Shown here: positions 44,508 through 53,302 of the stretch, piece after piece
How positions within the stretch are numbered: position 1 is the first letter of the stretch
Layout of the letters: each line of letters starts with the position of its first letter
Origin: Kordia sp039026955
Lineage (GTDB): Bacteria > Bacteroidota > Bacteroidia > Flavobacteriales > Flavobacteriaceae
Reading direction: 5' to 3'
Assembly (NCBI GenBank): GCA_039026955.1
Contig: JBCCLH010000016.1
Span: 1 to 64,000 of the forward strand
DNA: 64,000 bases
The notes under the pieces: generated by a model
What the model was told of the DNA's origin: nothing
The model's input: only the letters and a program-made list of their open reading frames with translations
Database searches by the model: none
Position numbers and translations under genes: made by a program

Positions 44508-44696
44508 ATGAAAAAGCGAAGTTTAAAAAATTTACTCCTAAGTAAGAGATCTATTGCTAATTTTGAACAACGCATTCACGGTGGATTGCATTCAGGAAAT
44601 CCTTCTGGTGGTACAGATCAAAATCCGAATTCAATGGATATTTTACAATGTTCTCCAGAAACGTTCATCGCAAATACGGATTGTACGTGTGCTTAA
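44508..44696 (+). CDS. GG-leader peptide precursor A4
   Basis: The 62-residue product has the leader MKKRSLKNLLLSKRSIANFE with GG at 25-26. The core of 36 residues (LHSGNPSGGTDQNPNSMD then ILQCSPETF) ends in TDCTCA, with three Cys. It is rich in Ser, Thr, Asn and Gly. It is 41 bp downstream of A3 and is followed by a strong terminator, so it is the last gene of cluster A. Confidence 0.72.
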   Translation: MKKRSLKNLLLSKRSIANFEQRIHGGLHSGNPSGGTDQNPNSMDILQCSPETFIANTDCTCA

Positions 44697-44713
44697 TTTG
44701 GCATTAATTTTAA

Positions 44714-44740
44714 AAAAGCGAGCTTTGTCGGCTCGCTTTT
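44714..44740. terminator. Bidirectional terminator between cluster A and the aromatic operon
   Basis: AAAAGCGAGC / GCTCGCTTTT is a 10-bp perfect stem with a 7-base loop, and is A-rich on one side and T-rich on the other. It ends peptide cluster A (plus) and the operon ending in the DAHP synthase gene (minus). Confidence 0.85.
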
Positions 44741-44768
44741 ATGATTTTTATCGTTGATTTGGTATTGA

Positions 44769-45851
44769 TTATTGATTCATAATCTTTTCTTGGTGATTGA
44801 TCGATTCTTGGTGAATGGCTTTGAAAATACGCAAGACAAATTCTTCACTCAGTTGATTCTGCTCACCTTCCAAAATCATTTTTCCTAAGATTTCATTCCA
44901 ACGTCTAGTTTGTAAAATGGCCACGTTTTTGTCCTTCTTTAATTCTCCAATTTTATCTGCTACTTTCATACGTTTTCCTAAAGTCTCAATCAATTGATGG
45001 TCAATCACATCAATTTGTGTACGAAGTGTATTCAATGCATTTCTGTAGTTTGCTTCGGTATCGGTTGCTTTTCGAATGCGTAAATCTTCCATGATTTCCA
45101 CCAAACGCGTCGGCTTGATTTGTTGTTTGGCGTCACTCCAAGCATTGTCTGGATCGAAATGTGTTTCTACCATCAATCCGTCGTAATTTAAATCTAACGC
45201 AGTTTGACATAAATCGAAGATGATATCTCTACGACCTGCAATATGCGATGGATCCAAGATTAGCGGTAAATCTGGGAAACGGTTTTGCAATTCAATCGGA
45301 ATTTGCCACTCCGGATTGTTACGGTAACGTGTTTTCTCATAGGTTGAAAATCCTCTGTGAATCACTCCTAATTTGGCAATATTGGCAGAATGTAAACGCT
45401 CAATAGCTCCTAACCACAACGCTAAATCCGGATTCACAGGATTCTTTACCAATACAATTTTGTCAGTTCCGTTCAACGCATCTGCAATTTCCTGCACAAT
45501 AAATGGACTTACCGTAGATCGAGCACCAATCCACAACACATCAATATCGTGTTCTAATGCCAAACGTACGTGTGTTGCATTGGCAACTTCGGTTGCTGTC
45601 AACATTCCTGTTTCTTCTTTGGCTTTTTGCAACCATTTCAATCCCAAAGCGCCAACACCTTCAAAATTTCCAGGACGTGTACGTGGTTTCCAAATTCCTG
45701 CGCGCAATACGGTTGCGTCTGTATCTTTGAGTTGGTGTGCAATATTTAGCACTTGATCTTCTGTTTCTGCACTGCATGGTCCTGCAATTACAATCGGATG
45801 TTCCAATCCGAAGGCATCTAACCAGTTTCTGAGTTCTTTTTTATTTTCCAT
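44769..45851 (-). CDS. Bifunctional DAHP synthase/chorismate mutase
   Basis: The 360-residue fusion has an N-terminal type I-beta (KDO8P-like) DAHP synthase (about 1-260; IVIAGPCSAE, GAL.LK, LPLILDPSHIAGRRD). A C-terminal AroQ chorismate mutase domain follows (about 270-355; LNTLRTQIDVIDHQLIETLG and KRMKVADKIGELKK). The mutase domain in such fusions often provides feedback control. It is the last gene of the pheA-led operon, separated from tyrA by a 208-bp repeat-filled spacer. Confidence 0.94.
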   Translation of the reverse strand: MENKKELRNWLDAFGLEHPIVIAGPCSAETEDQVLNIAHQLKDTDATVLRAGIWKPRTRPGNFEGVGALGLKWLQKAKEETGMLTATEVANATHVRLALEHDIDVLWIGARSTVSPFIVQEIADALNGTDKIVLVKNPVNPDLALWLGAIERLHSANIAKLGVIHRGFSTYEKTRYRNNPEWQIPIELQNRFPDLPLILDPSHIAGRRDIIFDLCQTALDLNYDGLMVETHFDPDNAWSDAKQQIKPTRLVEIMEDLRIRKATDTEANYRNALNTLRTQIDVIDHQLIETLGKRMKVADKIGELKKDKNVAILQTRRWNEILGKMILEGEQNQLSEEFVLRIFKAIHQESINHQEKIMNQ

Positions 45852-46059
45852 GATTATTTTTTGTCTTGTTTGTTTTTTGTGGATTTGTGGATTTGTTTTT
45901 TGTGGATTTGTGTTTTGTGGATTCGTTTTTTGTGGATTTGTTAATTTGTTTACACTGAGCTTGTCGAAGTGTTGATTTGTCTATTTGACATTCCTCAATA
46001 CTCAATACTAATACCTCAATACTATTATATCAATACTTCATACTCGCGTCAGCAATTCC
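45852..46059. repeat. Repeat tracts between tyrA and the DAHP synthase gene
   Basis: Alternating units GTTTTTT and GTGGATTT (15-bp period) run from about 45880 to 45948. A CACTGAGCTTGTCGAAGTG palindrome lies at about 45953-45971. CTCAATA heptamers follow (CTCAATA CTCAATA CTAATAC CTCAATA) at about 45993-46035. No gene is seen. Confidence 0.7.
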
Positions 46060-46908
46060 TCATTCAATTCCTTTTAATATTTTTTTAATGTGATTCGTGT
46101 TTTCCATTTCTTTATAGATGCCTTCAAAATTGTCCTGCAACATGAGACTTTTGAATTCCTGCAAGTTGCTAATGTATTCGTCTAACGTTTCGATGACATT
46201 CGCTTTGTTTTGCTCAAAAATTGGCGTCCACATCGCGGGTGAACTTTTTGCCAAACGCACCGTGGAAGCGAATCCACTGCCTGCCAAATCGAAAATATCA
46301 CGTTCGTTTTTTTCTTTTTCAATGACAGTTTTCCCCAACATGAACGAACTGATGTGCGATAAATGCGATACATACGCAATGTGCTTGTCATGCGATTTTG
46401 GGTCCATATACCGAATGCACATTCCTAAATCTTTGAATAGTTGCAACGCTCTTTCTTGCAAACTGAACGCCGTTTTTTCTACTTCGCAAATGATGTTGGT
46501 TTTGCCATCAAACAATCTTTGAATAGCTGCTGCCGGACCTGAAAATTCCGTTCCAGCAATGGGATGCGCCGCTAAAAAGTTGCGTCGTTTTGGATGCTTG
46601 GCAATACTTTCACAAATCTTTTCTTTGGTCGAACCTGCATCAATCACTAATGCATTATCATTTATGAGATTTAATACGTCTGTAATGATTCCGATAGAGG
46701 CGTGCACAGGAATCGTTACGATAACAATATCTGCATTTTCAACATTTTGTAGCGTAGCTTTTTTATGAATTAGCTGTCTTTGCAGTGCTTCTTCCAAATG
46801 CGCGTCATTTACATCAATTCCATAGATGGTTGCTTCTGGATATGTCGATTGAATATCTAGCGACATGCTTCCGCCAATGAGTCCTATTCCGATGATGTAT
46901 ACGTTCAT
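46060..46908 (-). CDS. tyrA: Prephenate dehydrogenase
   Basis: TyrA oxidatively decarboxylates prephenate to 4-hydroxyphenylpyruvate with NAD(P). The 282-residue protein has the Rossmann motif GIGLIGGS (7-14), an AHPIAGTEFSGP block with the catalytic His region, and YVSHLSHISSFML. There is no ACT domain. The start is 1 bp after the aminotransferase stop, so it is in the same transcript. Confidence 0.94.
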   Translation of the reverse strand: MNVYIIGIGLIGGSMSLDIQSTYPEATIYGIDVNDAHLEEALQRQLIHKKATLQNVENADIVIVTIPVHASIGIITDVLNLINDNALVIDAGSTKEKICESIAKHPKRRNFLAAHPIAGTEFSGPAAAIQRLFDGKTNIICEVEKTAFSLQERALQLFKDLGMCIRYMDPKSHDKHIAYVSHLSHISSFMLGKTVIEKEKNERDIFDLAGSGFASTVRLAKSSPAMWTPIFEQNKANVIETLDEYISNLQEFKSLMLQDNFEGIYKEMENTNHIKKILKGIE

Positions 46909-46909
46909 G

Positions 46910-48061
46910 TTATTGATCTATTCTGTTGATGACTTCTTTTATTTTTTCTTCTGGCACGCACAATGAAAAACGCACATAACCTTCTCCTTGCGTTCCAAAG
47001 ATGCTTCCTGGCGTGATGAATACTTCTTTTTCATATAATAGTTTGTCCACAAATGCTTCCGACTTCAAATGATTGTCCGCTGGCAACTTTGCCCACACAA
47101 ACATTCCTGCCGTTTCTTTGTCGAATTCACAGTGTAATTTCGTCGCTAATTCCCAGACAAGTTTACGTCGCTTTGCGTATATTTTGTTGAGTTCTGTAAA
47201 CCAATCTCTCGAACTTGCCAATGCTTTGATCGCGCCTTTTTGAATGCCGTAAAACATTCCAGAATCCATGTTACTTTTTACTTTGAGCACGTGCCGAATG
47301 TGTTCCGCTTTTCCCATCACCATTCCTGTTCGCCATCCTGCCATATTGAAGGATTTACTGAGTGAATTCAACTCTAACGCTACCTCTTTGGCTCCTTCAA
47401 TTGCCAAAATACTTAGTGGTTCTTCGTTAAGAATGAAACTATAAGGATTGTCATTGATCACGAGAATTTGATGTTGTTTGGCAAAAGCAATCAATTTTTC
47501 AAAGAACGCTTTCGGTGCTTTGGCGCCTGTTGGCATGTGTGGATAATTCACCCACATGAGCTTTACTTTGCTTAAATCTTGCTGTGATAAGGCTTCTAAA
47601 TTTGGCAGCCAATCGTTCTTCACCTCTAAATCATAGTATTTTGGAACAGCTCCTAATAGTTTCGTCACCGAACTGTAGGTTGGATAACTCGGATTTGCGA
47701 TCAACACTTCGTCACCTTCATCCAAATATGCCATGGAAATATGCATGATGCCTTCTTTGCTTCCCATGAGTGGCAAGACTTCCGTATCCGTATCTAGTGT
47801 AACGTTGTAATTTTTTTCATAGAAATCCGCAATAGCATTTCGCAAAGCAGGAATTCCTTGATAGCTTTGGTATTTGTGTGCGGTTTCGTCGTGGAGACTT
47901 GCTTCTAGCGCATCTACTACCACGGTTGGCGGTTGCAAATCGGGACTTCCGATGCCGAGATTGATAATCGTTTTTCCAGCCGCTACCAAACTGCGTACTT
48001 CTCGTAGTTTACGCGAAAAGTAGTATTCTTCTACTGTATGTATGCGTTTTGCAGGAATCAT
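46910..48061 (-). CDS. PLP-dependent class I/II aminotransferase (aromatic amino acid operon)
   Basis: The 383-residue fold-type I aminotransferase has the PLP lysine in SLSKSFNMAGWRTG (about residue 235). It also has VNYPHMPTGA and INDNPYSFI in the cofactor-binding region. It overlaps pheA by 4 bp and precedes tyrA, so it most likely transaminates phenylpyruvate and 4-hydroxyphenylpyruvate, or prephenate, in Phe/Tyr synthesis. The exact substrate is inferred from context. Confidence 0.9.
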   Translation of the reverse strand: MIPAKRIHTVEEYYFSRKLREVRSLVAAGKTIINLGIGSPDLQPPTVVVDALEASLHDETAHKYQSYQGIPALRNAIADFYEKNYNVTLDTDTEVLPLMGSKEGIMHISMAYLDEGDEVLIANPSYPTYSSVTKLLGAVPKYYDLEVKNDWLPNLEALSQQDLSKVKLMWVNYPHMPTGAKAPKAFFEKLIAFAKQHQILVINDNPYSFILNEEPLSILAIEGAKEVALELNSLSKSFNMAGWRTGMVMGKAEHIRHVLKVKSNMDSGMFYGIQKGAIKALASSRDWFTELNKIYAKRRKLVWELATKLHCEFDKETAGMFVWAKLPADNHLKSEAFVDKLLYEKEVFITPGSIFGTQGEGYVRFSLCVPEEKIKEVINRIDQ

Positions 48062-48888
48062 GCGTTTCGTTGGTTTTTGTAGGTTCCTAAGACTTTGAGA
48101 CTTGTTGACATTATTTCCAATACTGAGATGGCTTTTGTGTAATCTTCATACGCTTCAAACGTAACATCTACGAAAAAAGCGTAACGCCAAGGTGTTTCAA
48201 TAATGGGTAAGGATTGTATTTTGGTGAGATTGAGTTTGCAATCGCTCATAACGTTGAGAATGGTTGCCAAACTTCCTCTTTTGTGATCTAATTCGAATCG
48301 TAACGATGCTTTGTCTATTTGGTCAATTCCGTTAGATGGTTTTTGCTTTTGCAGAATCACAAAGCGTGTCGCGTTGGTTTTGATGGTTTGAATTTCTGCT
48401 GAAAGTACTTCCAATTGAAATAATTCTGCCGCCGTTTTCGTAGCAATCGCCGCAATTCCTTTTTGTTGTTTTTCTTGAATTCTTCTAGCCACCTCAGCCG
48501 TATCGACATCTTCTACCAATTTTATGTGTGGATATTGCTTGAAGAATTCTTTGCACTGTAACAACGCCATCGGATGCGAACAAACTTCTGTAATGTCTTC
48601 AATAGTTTGATTCGGAAGCGCCATTAAATGATGATGAATGTTTAAGTAGTATTCGCCGTTTATGTGAATATTATTGGCATCAATCAGTGCATAATTTGGA
48701 ATGATAGATCCTGCAATCGTATTTTCTATTGCCATGATGGCATAGTTACTTTTTTCATTGAGTAAGCTATGCACTAACGCATCAAAAGATAGGCATTCGT
48801 CCAATTGTATTTCGTTTCCAAAATACAACTCTGCTACCTTGTGATGGTTTGATCCTAGAATTCCTTGTATGGCAATTGTGTGTAACAT
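48058..48888 (-). CDS. pheA: Prephenate dehydratase with ACT domain
   Basis: PheA converts prephenate to phenylpyruvate. The 276-residue protein has the periplasmic-binding-like catalytic domain (about 1-180), including TNATRFVILQ, which holds the conserved TRF motif. An ACT domain (about 190-270; LRFELDHKRGSLATILNVM) probably binds Phe for feedback. There is no fused chorismate mutase, which is instead fused to DAHP synthase. It is first in the operon, 12 bp after the T-run of an attenuator. Confidence 0.93.
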   Translation of the reverse strand: MLHTIAIQGILGSNHHKVAELYFGNEIQLDECLSFDALVHSLLNEKSNYAIMAIENTIAGSIIPNYALIDANNIHINGEYYLNIHHHLMALPNQTIEDITEVCSHPMALLQCKEFFKQYPHIKLVEDVDTAEVARRIQEKQQKGIAAIATKTAAELFQLEVLSAEIQTIKTNATRFVILQKQKPSNGIDQIDKASLRFELDHKRGSLATILNVMSDCKLNLTKIQSLPIIETPWRYAFFVDVTFEAYEDYTKAISVLEIMSTSLKVLGTYKNQRNA

Positions 48889-48900
48889 TCGTTTGTATTC

Positions 48901-49003
48901 AAAAAAAAAGTCCCGAAAATATTTTCGGAACTTACTCTATATCTTTTTTGTTGTATACTAAACTACATGACAAAGCGTTCCGACTTCTTTCCATAAAAGA
49001 AGT
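48901..49003 (-). promoter_or_regulatory. Transcription attenuator of the pheA operon
   Basis: Read on the minus strand, segment 1 ACTTCTTT (49003-48996) can pair with segment 2 AAAGAAGT (48990-48983). Segment 2 also contains TCGGAAC (48983-48977), which can pair with GTTCCGA at the start of segment 3 (48931-48925). Segment 3 AGTTCCGAAAAT (48932-48921) forms a terminator stem with segment 4 ATTTTCGGGACT (48920-48909), followed by nine T (48909-48901). This is the classical 1:2, 2:3, 3:4 design, and segment 1 lies over the Tyr/Phe codon run of the leader peptide. Confidence 0.85.
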
Positions 49004-49052
49004 AAAAATATCCTTGCCAAAAATAGTTTGTTGTAAACATCTTGTTTTTCAT
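48963..49052 (-). CDS. Phe/Tyr-rich leader peptide of the pheA operon
   Basis: This 29-codon ORF starts with ATG at 49052 and ends with TAG at 48963. It begins MKNKMFTTNYFWQGY, continues FYFFYGKK and ends SERFVM. Eleven of 29 residues are aromatic (six Phe, four Tyr, one Trp), with a run YFYFFY at residues 15-20. Ribosome stalling in that run, when charged tRNA-Phe or tRNA-Tyr is scarce, would free segment 2 to form the antiterminator. It is below the size of ordinary gene calls. Confidence 0.82.
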   Translation of the reverse strand: MKNKMFTTNYFWQGYFYFFYGKKSERFVM

Positions 49053-49196
49053 TTCGTTACAGCTAAAGTATAGATTAATTTTTAGATTCAAAATCGTTTT
49101 CCAATATTTTTTACAGAAAAACGTTTTTATCAACAAACCGTAGTTTTTTTTGTTTTTATTTGATTCAAACTTAAGAAATACTGATAAAAATTTATG

Positions 49197-49204
49197 TAAT
49201 TTTG
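49197..49204 (+). promoter_or_regulatory. Candidate gldA promoter (TAATTTTG)
   Basis: TAATTTTG matches TAnnTTTG and lies 19 bp before the gldA ATG. This would give a very short leader. No clear -33 TTG is visible at the usual spacing. Confidence 0.4.
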
Positions 49205-49223
49205 ATTTTCAAATCCCTGTAAT

Positions 49224-50117
49224 ATGTCTATTGTAGTAGAAAATGTCACAAAGTTGTACGGCGAACAGAAAGCATTGAATGCCGTTTCATTTAGAGTCAA
49301 GAAAGGAGAAATTGTGGGCTTTTTGGGTCCAAATGGCGCGGGAAAGTCTACCATGATGAAGATCTTGACGACTTATTTGAAAGCGTCTTCTGGAACGGCT
49401 GCTGTGAATGAATTTGATACGACTACGCATCCGCGTCATGTACAGAAAAGTGTAGGATATTTGCCAGAGCACAATCCGTTGTATTTGGATATGCATGTGC
49501 GTGAATATTTAGCGTTTAACGCGAATGTGTATAAGGTGTCAAAATCGCGTATTGATGAAGTGATTGAAATGACGGGATTGACTCCAGAATCGAAAAAGAA
49601 GATTGGCGAGTTGTCGAAAGGATTTCGTCAGCGTGTTGGTTTGGCAAATGCGTTATTGCATGATCCTGAAGTGTTGATTTTGGATGAACCGACGACAGGA
49701 TTAGATCCGAATCAATTGACAGAGATTCGCAATTTGATTACTTCGATTGGAAAGGAGAAAACTATTTTTCTATCGACTCACATCATGCAAGAAGTAGAAG
49801 CGATGTGCGATCGTGTGATTATTATTAATAAAGGAGAAATTGTTGCAGATACGACGTTGGCGAAACTTCAAAAAGATCAAGATCAAGTGATTGAAGTGGA
49901 GTTTGATTATCGCATTGAAGATGTATTGATTGAACAGCTTCCACATGTAATAAGAGTGATCAACACACGTGATTTGGTGTATGAAATTACGTTTAACACT
50001 ACCAAAGATATGCGTCCGGCTGTATTCGATTTTGCGCATGACAATAGTTTGAAGACTTTGCAAATTAATCTGAAGAATAAGAATTTGGAGAGTTTGTTTC
50101 GGGAGTTGACTGTTTAG
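49224..50117 (+). CDS. gldA: Gliding-motility ABC transporter ATPase GldA
   Basis: GldA is the ATP-binding subunit that works with GldF and GldG in flavobacterial gliding. The 297-residue protein has Walker A GPNGAGKST (35-43), signature LSKGFRQRVGLANAL, Walker B VLILDEPTTGLDP, and a family-typical C-terminal extension ending NLKNKNLESLFRELTV. gldF and gldG are not adjacent here, which is common for gldA. It is a monocistronic plus-strand gene among minus-strand genes. Confidence 0.9.
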   Translation: MSIVVENVTKLYGEQKALNAVSFRVKKGEIVGFLGPNGAGKSTMMKILTTYLKASSGTAAVNEFDTTTHPRHVQKSVGYLPEHNPLYLDMHVREYLAFNANVYKVSKSRIDEVIEMTGLTPESKKKIGELSKGFRQRVGLANALLHDPEVLILDEPTTGLDPNQLTEIRNLITSIGKEKTIFLSTHIMQEVEAMCDRVIIINKGEIVADTTLAKLQKDQDQVIEVEFDYRIEDVLIEQLPHVIRVINTRDLVYEITFNTTKDMRPAVFDFAHDNSLKTLQINLKNKNLESLFRELTV

Positions 50118-50412
50118 AATCGCTATCGATGTTTAGACCACTTCGTTGTTAGATGTTAGACCGCTTCGCTTTTAGACTTGTTTTTCTAGTTTGTTGATTT
50201 GTTTTTTGTTGATTCGTGGATTTGTTCGGTTACTCTTTACTCATAACTCTTCACTTTTAACTTTGTTGATTAGTGGATTTGATGGCTTTTCACTTTTTAT
50301 TAATAATTAACCTTTCAAATATCTTACGTTAAAACTAGCAAGAATTATTCTTCGAAACACTCTCAATACTAACATCTCAATACTCACTATTAACATCTCA
50401 ATACTAATAAAA
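50118..50412. repeat. Repeat tracts in the gap after gldA
   Basis: TTTGTTGATTTG/GTTGATTCGTGGATTTG units lie at about 50185-50230. CTCAATA heptamers lie at about 50362-50410 (CTCAATA CTAACAT CTCAATA CTCACTA TTAACAT CTCAATA). The CTCAATA/CTAACAT alternation also occurs near 4872. No gene is seen. Confidence 0.65.
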
Positions 50413-51159
50413 CTAATCTTGAAAAATAAGGTTTCCAGTGTAATGTGCGGTAAACTCAACAATTGGCGGGCGTTTTACGGAAATAACATCTCCTGTACCA
50501 AATATATCACCCGAAAGTTCTTGTTGCGGATTGATGATGATATCGTTACTACTGCGTGAAAATATCACTACTTTTTCTGCTATCAAATCTGCTGCTTCCA
50601 TGCGTGAGTTTCCACCTGGCAAATTGATATCAAAGGTTTCCGTTGTTCCAGAAATGAATAGGTTTGATAAGTTGTTAAATACAATATTCAATTCTTGATT
50701 CTGTACTTGCAATCTAAAATTCCCAGAAGCAGCACTGCTGTTGGTAAAGTTTTCAGAGATGAGTGCTAAGGTTGGGAAGGTCAGGATTCCATCCGAACGA
50801 ACTTCAAATTGCGATTTGCTTGTGATTTCGGTGATGTTTGGTGTGGTGATGTATATAGTTGTGATTCCGTAATCGCGGAAGTAATTGCAGTCGTTAGTAT
50901 CAGACAAAAATAACGTCTCTCCTGCTACTTTTGCTTCTACATCATTTAACAAGTTGCTTCCTGTTTCTATTCGTACTTCTTGCGTGGTGTCTTCTTTTAT
51001 CACCAACGTAATATTTTCGCCTACTTCTATTTTGGAGAAATCATTGACGGCTACTGTTTCAGAAATGATGCTTCCTGACGTTTGAAAACAATCGTTTGCA
51101 TCTTCTGAATCGCACGCAATACAGATGAGTATGAATAGTATGGAATATATTTTTTTCAT
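50413..51159 (-). CDS. Head GIN domain (DUF2807) lipoprotein
   Basis: From the ATG at 51159 the protein has 248 residues and a lipoprotein signal, MKKIYSILFILICIAC, with lipobox Cys16. The mature part matches the DUF2807/head GIN pattern: EVGENITLVIKEDTTQEVRI followed by repeated right-handed beta-helix-like strands (ISTTNITEI type). It is a putative surface adhesin-like protein of unknown function. It follows the gene at 51181 by 21 bp. Confidence 0.8.
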   Translation of the reverse strand: MKKIYSILFILICIACDSEDANDCFQTSGSIISETVAVNDFSKIEVGENITLVIKEDTTQEVRIETGSNLLNDVEAKVAGETLFLSDTNDCNYFRDYGITTIYITTPNITEITSKSQFEVRSDGILTFPTLALISENFTNSSAASGNFRLQVQNQELNIVFNNLSNLFISGTTETFDINLPGGNSRMEAADLIAEKVVIFSRSSNDIIINPQQELSGDIFGTGDVISVKRPPIVEFTAHYTGNLIFQD

Positions 51160-51180
51160 TGTTTTTATCTTAATATACAA

Positions 51181-51726
51181 TTACCATTTTCGCTTATTTT
51201 TTCCCGCCTCTCTATCAAAATTTAAAAAATAAATCGCAGACACCATGTGCTTACTTACGTTGGGCATGTCTTTATTGGTAATTGCCATATTCAACGCATA
51301 AGTCAGTTTGAAATCACCTGAACCAATGCCGATTTCGGGTCGCACACGGAAACTGTTATTTCCTTCTGTATCAAAATACCACGGCAAACTCATTCCAATA
51401 TTTGCATAAAATAAATTTATCCAAGCCGTTGCTTTTGGCGCTATTACATAATCTTCATTTATGTAATGTTCTGTGGATAGCGAATAGCCCATTCCACCAA
51501 CAATCGGTATTTTACTCTCTAGTTCTTCTACCCACAGGTATTGAAAATAACCAATTTCAAACATCGTTTCTCGTGCTCCATGAACTCCTAAAACAACCCC
51601 TTTTAATGTTGGTTCCGTTTTAAATAGCTTCCACAATGTTATAGTGTCCTTTTCTTTTTGTAAAGTTTCCTGCGCTACAACTAATTGGCAAAAAACTATT
51701 AATAGTAATACAACTTTTGCTTTCAT
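51181..51726 (-). CDS. Secreted or outer-membrane protein of unknown function, 181 residues
   Basis: A signal peptide (MKAKVVLLLIVFCQLVVA, cleaved before QET) is followed by beta-rich segments typical of small outer-membrane proteins (ETMFEIGYFQYLWVEEL, NIGMSLPWYF, FRVRPEIGIGSGDFKLTYA). I do not recognise the family. It lies between the PagL-like gene (49 bp upstream) and the DUF2807 lipoprotein (21 bp downstream), so the three may be co-transcribed. Confidence 0.72.
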   Translation of the reverse strand: MKAKVVLLLIVFCQLVVAQETLQKEKDTITLWKLFKTEPTLKGVVLGVHGARETMFEIGYFQYLWVEELESKIPIVGGMGYSLSTEHYINEDYVIAPKATAWINLFYANIGMSLPWYFDTEGNNSFRVRPEIGIGSGDFKLTYALNMAITNKDMPNVSKHMVSAIYFLNFDREAGKNKRKW

Positions 51727-51775
51727 CTTTTTTATTTTTGATTGATACTCTAAAGAGTTGCATTATCACCATTTG

Positions 51776-52888
51776 TTACAGTCGGATTCCTACCCCAAAT
51801 TCTACTGCTTCTGCTTTGGCTGCATGCGATCTGAGCGTTAACGCACCAAACCACTTTTTACCAAAGTAGCGTTTCATTCCTATACGAATATAGGTTTGTC
51901 CTTCAAAATCTACTGGATAATATACATAATAGCCCAATTGCGTTACGACTGATAGTTTGTTGATAAATAATTCATGTCCCACAAAAACGCCGATACGTTT
52001 GTAGTCTTCATCACCTTGTATGTCTCCTTTTGGAAACGCAATCGCACGATAGCGAATCCATTCTTTTAAAAAGTTAGAGAAAAATACTTCTGTTCCGAGT
52101 TGGATGGCACTTTTTCGTCCCAAACGTTTATCTGCATAGACAGAAAGTATTGTAAAACCGTATTGTCCACTGCCAATCGCATCACTTTCATTGACTCCTG
52201 CACGCAACACAACATTGAATTTTATTGGTTCTGCAAAGTTTTGTGTGACTTCTTGTTTTTGATATTCTATCAGCGAAGTATCATCCAAATTATAATTGAC
52301 ACCTACATTGAACGCTATCGTATTGATACTTGTATTTGGTGCTTTTACATTTGCGTTGGAATAGTGTATGAGTGACAATCCTGCTTGTACACCAAAACGT
52401 TTGAATAGATTTTCTTTTTTGTAATTCAGCATCACATACGTACTACTCATCAAACGTGAACCAAAGGCAATGTTTCGAAAGTTCTCTACTTTGTCATACG
52501 GATTTGTGGTGTAGGCAATTCCTTGTCCGACACGCAACATCAAATTTCGCTTTAAAAAGTAAAAATTATAATGTGCATACAGTGCTACATTCTCTCCTAA
52601 AAATTCATTCTTTAAGTTTTGATAGCTGAATGACACTCCATAATCGGGATAATTGTAAAACTGTGACCAATCGTCATAACCAAAGGTTTTTTGATTATAG
52701 CTCACAATAAATCCTTCCGGATGTCCTGTAATGAGATGTAAAATATCGTCGTTATGACGTGCAATGCTTCCGCTAAAATAATTGACATCAATCGTAGCCG
52801 CTTTGGGTGATTGTTGTGTTGTAGAAGTCGTTTCTTGCGCAATGCAGCAACACGAATAGAGGAAAATGAGGTATAATACTTTTTTCAT
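51776..52888 (-). CDS. PagL-like acyloxyacyl hydrolase (lipid A deacylase family)
   Basis: From the ATG at 52888 the protein has 370 residues and a signal peptide (MKKVLYLIFLYSCCCIA). The predicted beta-barrel contains LSLIHYSNANVKAPNTSIN, which has the His-x-Ser pattern (HYS) of the PagL catalytic site, followed by FNVGVNYNL. PagL removes the 3-O acyl chain of lipid A in the outer membrane. The family call is good, while activity on this organism's lipid A is inferred. Confidence 0.75.
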   Translation of the reverse strand: MKKVLYLIFLYSCCCIAQETTSTTQQSPKAATIDVNYFSGSIARHNDDILHLITGHPEGFIVSYNQKTFGYDDWSQFYNYPDYGVSFSYQNLKNEFLGENVALYAHYNFYFLKRNLMLRVGQGIAYTTNPYDKVENFRNIAFGSRLMSSTYVMLNYKKENLFKRFGVQAGLSLIHYSNANVKAPNTSINTIAFNVGVNYNLDDTSLIEYQKQEVTQNFAEPIKFNVVLRAGVNESDAIGSGQYGFTILSVYADKRLGRKSAIQLGTEVFFSNFLKEWIRYRAIAFPKGDIQGDEDYKRIGVFVGHELFINKLSVVTQLGYYVYYPVDFEGQTYIRIGMKRYFGKKWFGALTLRSHAAKAEAVEFGVGIRL

Positions 52889-52992
52889 TATTAGAAACAA
52901 ATGTAACTTTTATTTTAAAAATGGTTTTGCTTCTGTTATTTTTCTTGGTGAAAGATCAGATTCTTAGCCGTACAAATGTTAATTACAGCATC

Positions 52993-53010
52993 CACATACT
53001 TCTTGTAATG
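52993..53010 (+). promoter_or_regulatory. 18-bp box, module 1 of peptide cluster B
   Basis: CACATACTTCTTGTAATG followed by GAAAAACC, 62 bp before precursor B1. It matches the boxes at 53818, 54147 and 54619 (consensus CACnTACTTnTnGTAnTG) and is partly dyad (TAC-n5-GTA). It is probably an operator or activator site; the binding protein is unknown. Confidence 0.6.
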
Positions 53011-53072
53011 GAAAAACCTTACAGTGCTTTACTTTGTTTCTATACTTTTATAGTAACCTAAAAATAACCCTC

Positions 53073-53267
53073 ATGAAAAAAAAGTCTATTAAAAAATTAA
53101 CTCTTCTTAAATCCTCCATTTCTACGTTAAATGCCGATGCATTGTCTGGAGGAACAGGACAAAGTAAATATCAGTTCTGTGAAACGATCAATATTTGTGA
53201 AACGAGAGATTATACAGCATGTAATGGTGAAAATAGTTGTCAGTTATACTTGACAATTAATTGTTAA
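53073..53267 (+). CDS. GG-leader Cys-rich peptide precursor B1
   Basis: The start is the ATG at 53073 (64 residues); the frame open to 53034 has no box-consistent start. The leader MKKKSIKKLTLLKSSISTLN has GG at 26-27. The core carries the cluster-B signature FCETINICETRDYTACNGEN followed by SCQLYL, ending in Cys. The spacing is C-x6-C-x7-C-x5-C, with Thr and Ser close to most Cys. It is the first of three co-directional precursors. Confidence 0.77.
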   Translation: MKKKSIKKLTLLKSSISTLNADALSGGTGQSKYQFCETINICETRDYTACNGENSCQLYLTINC

Positions 53268-53302
53268 TGAAACCTCTTTAACTGTTATAAAAACCATAAA
53301 CC

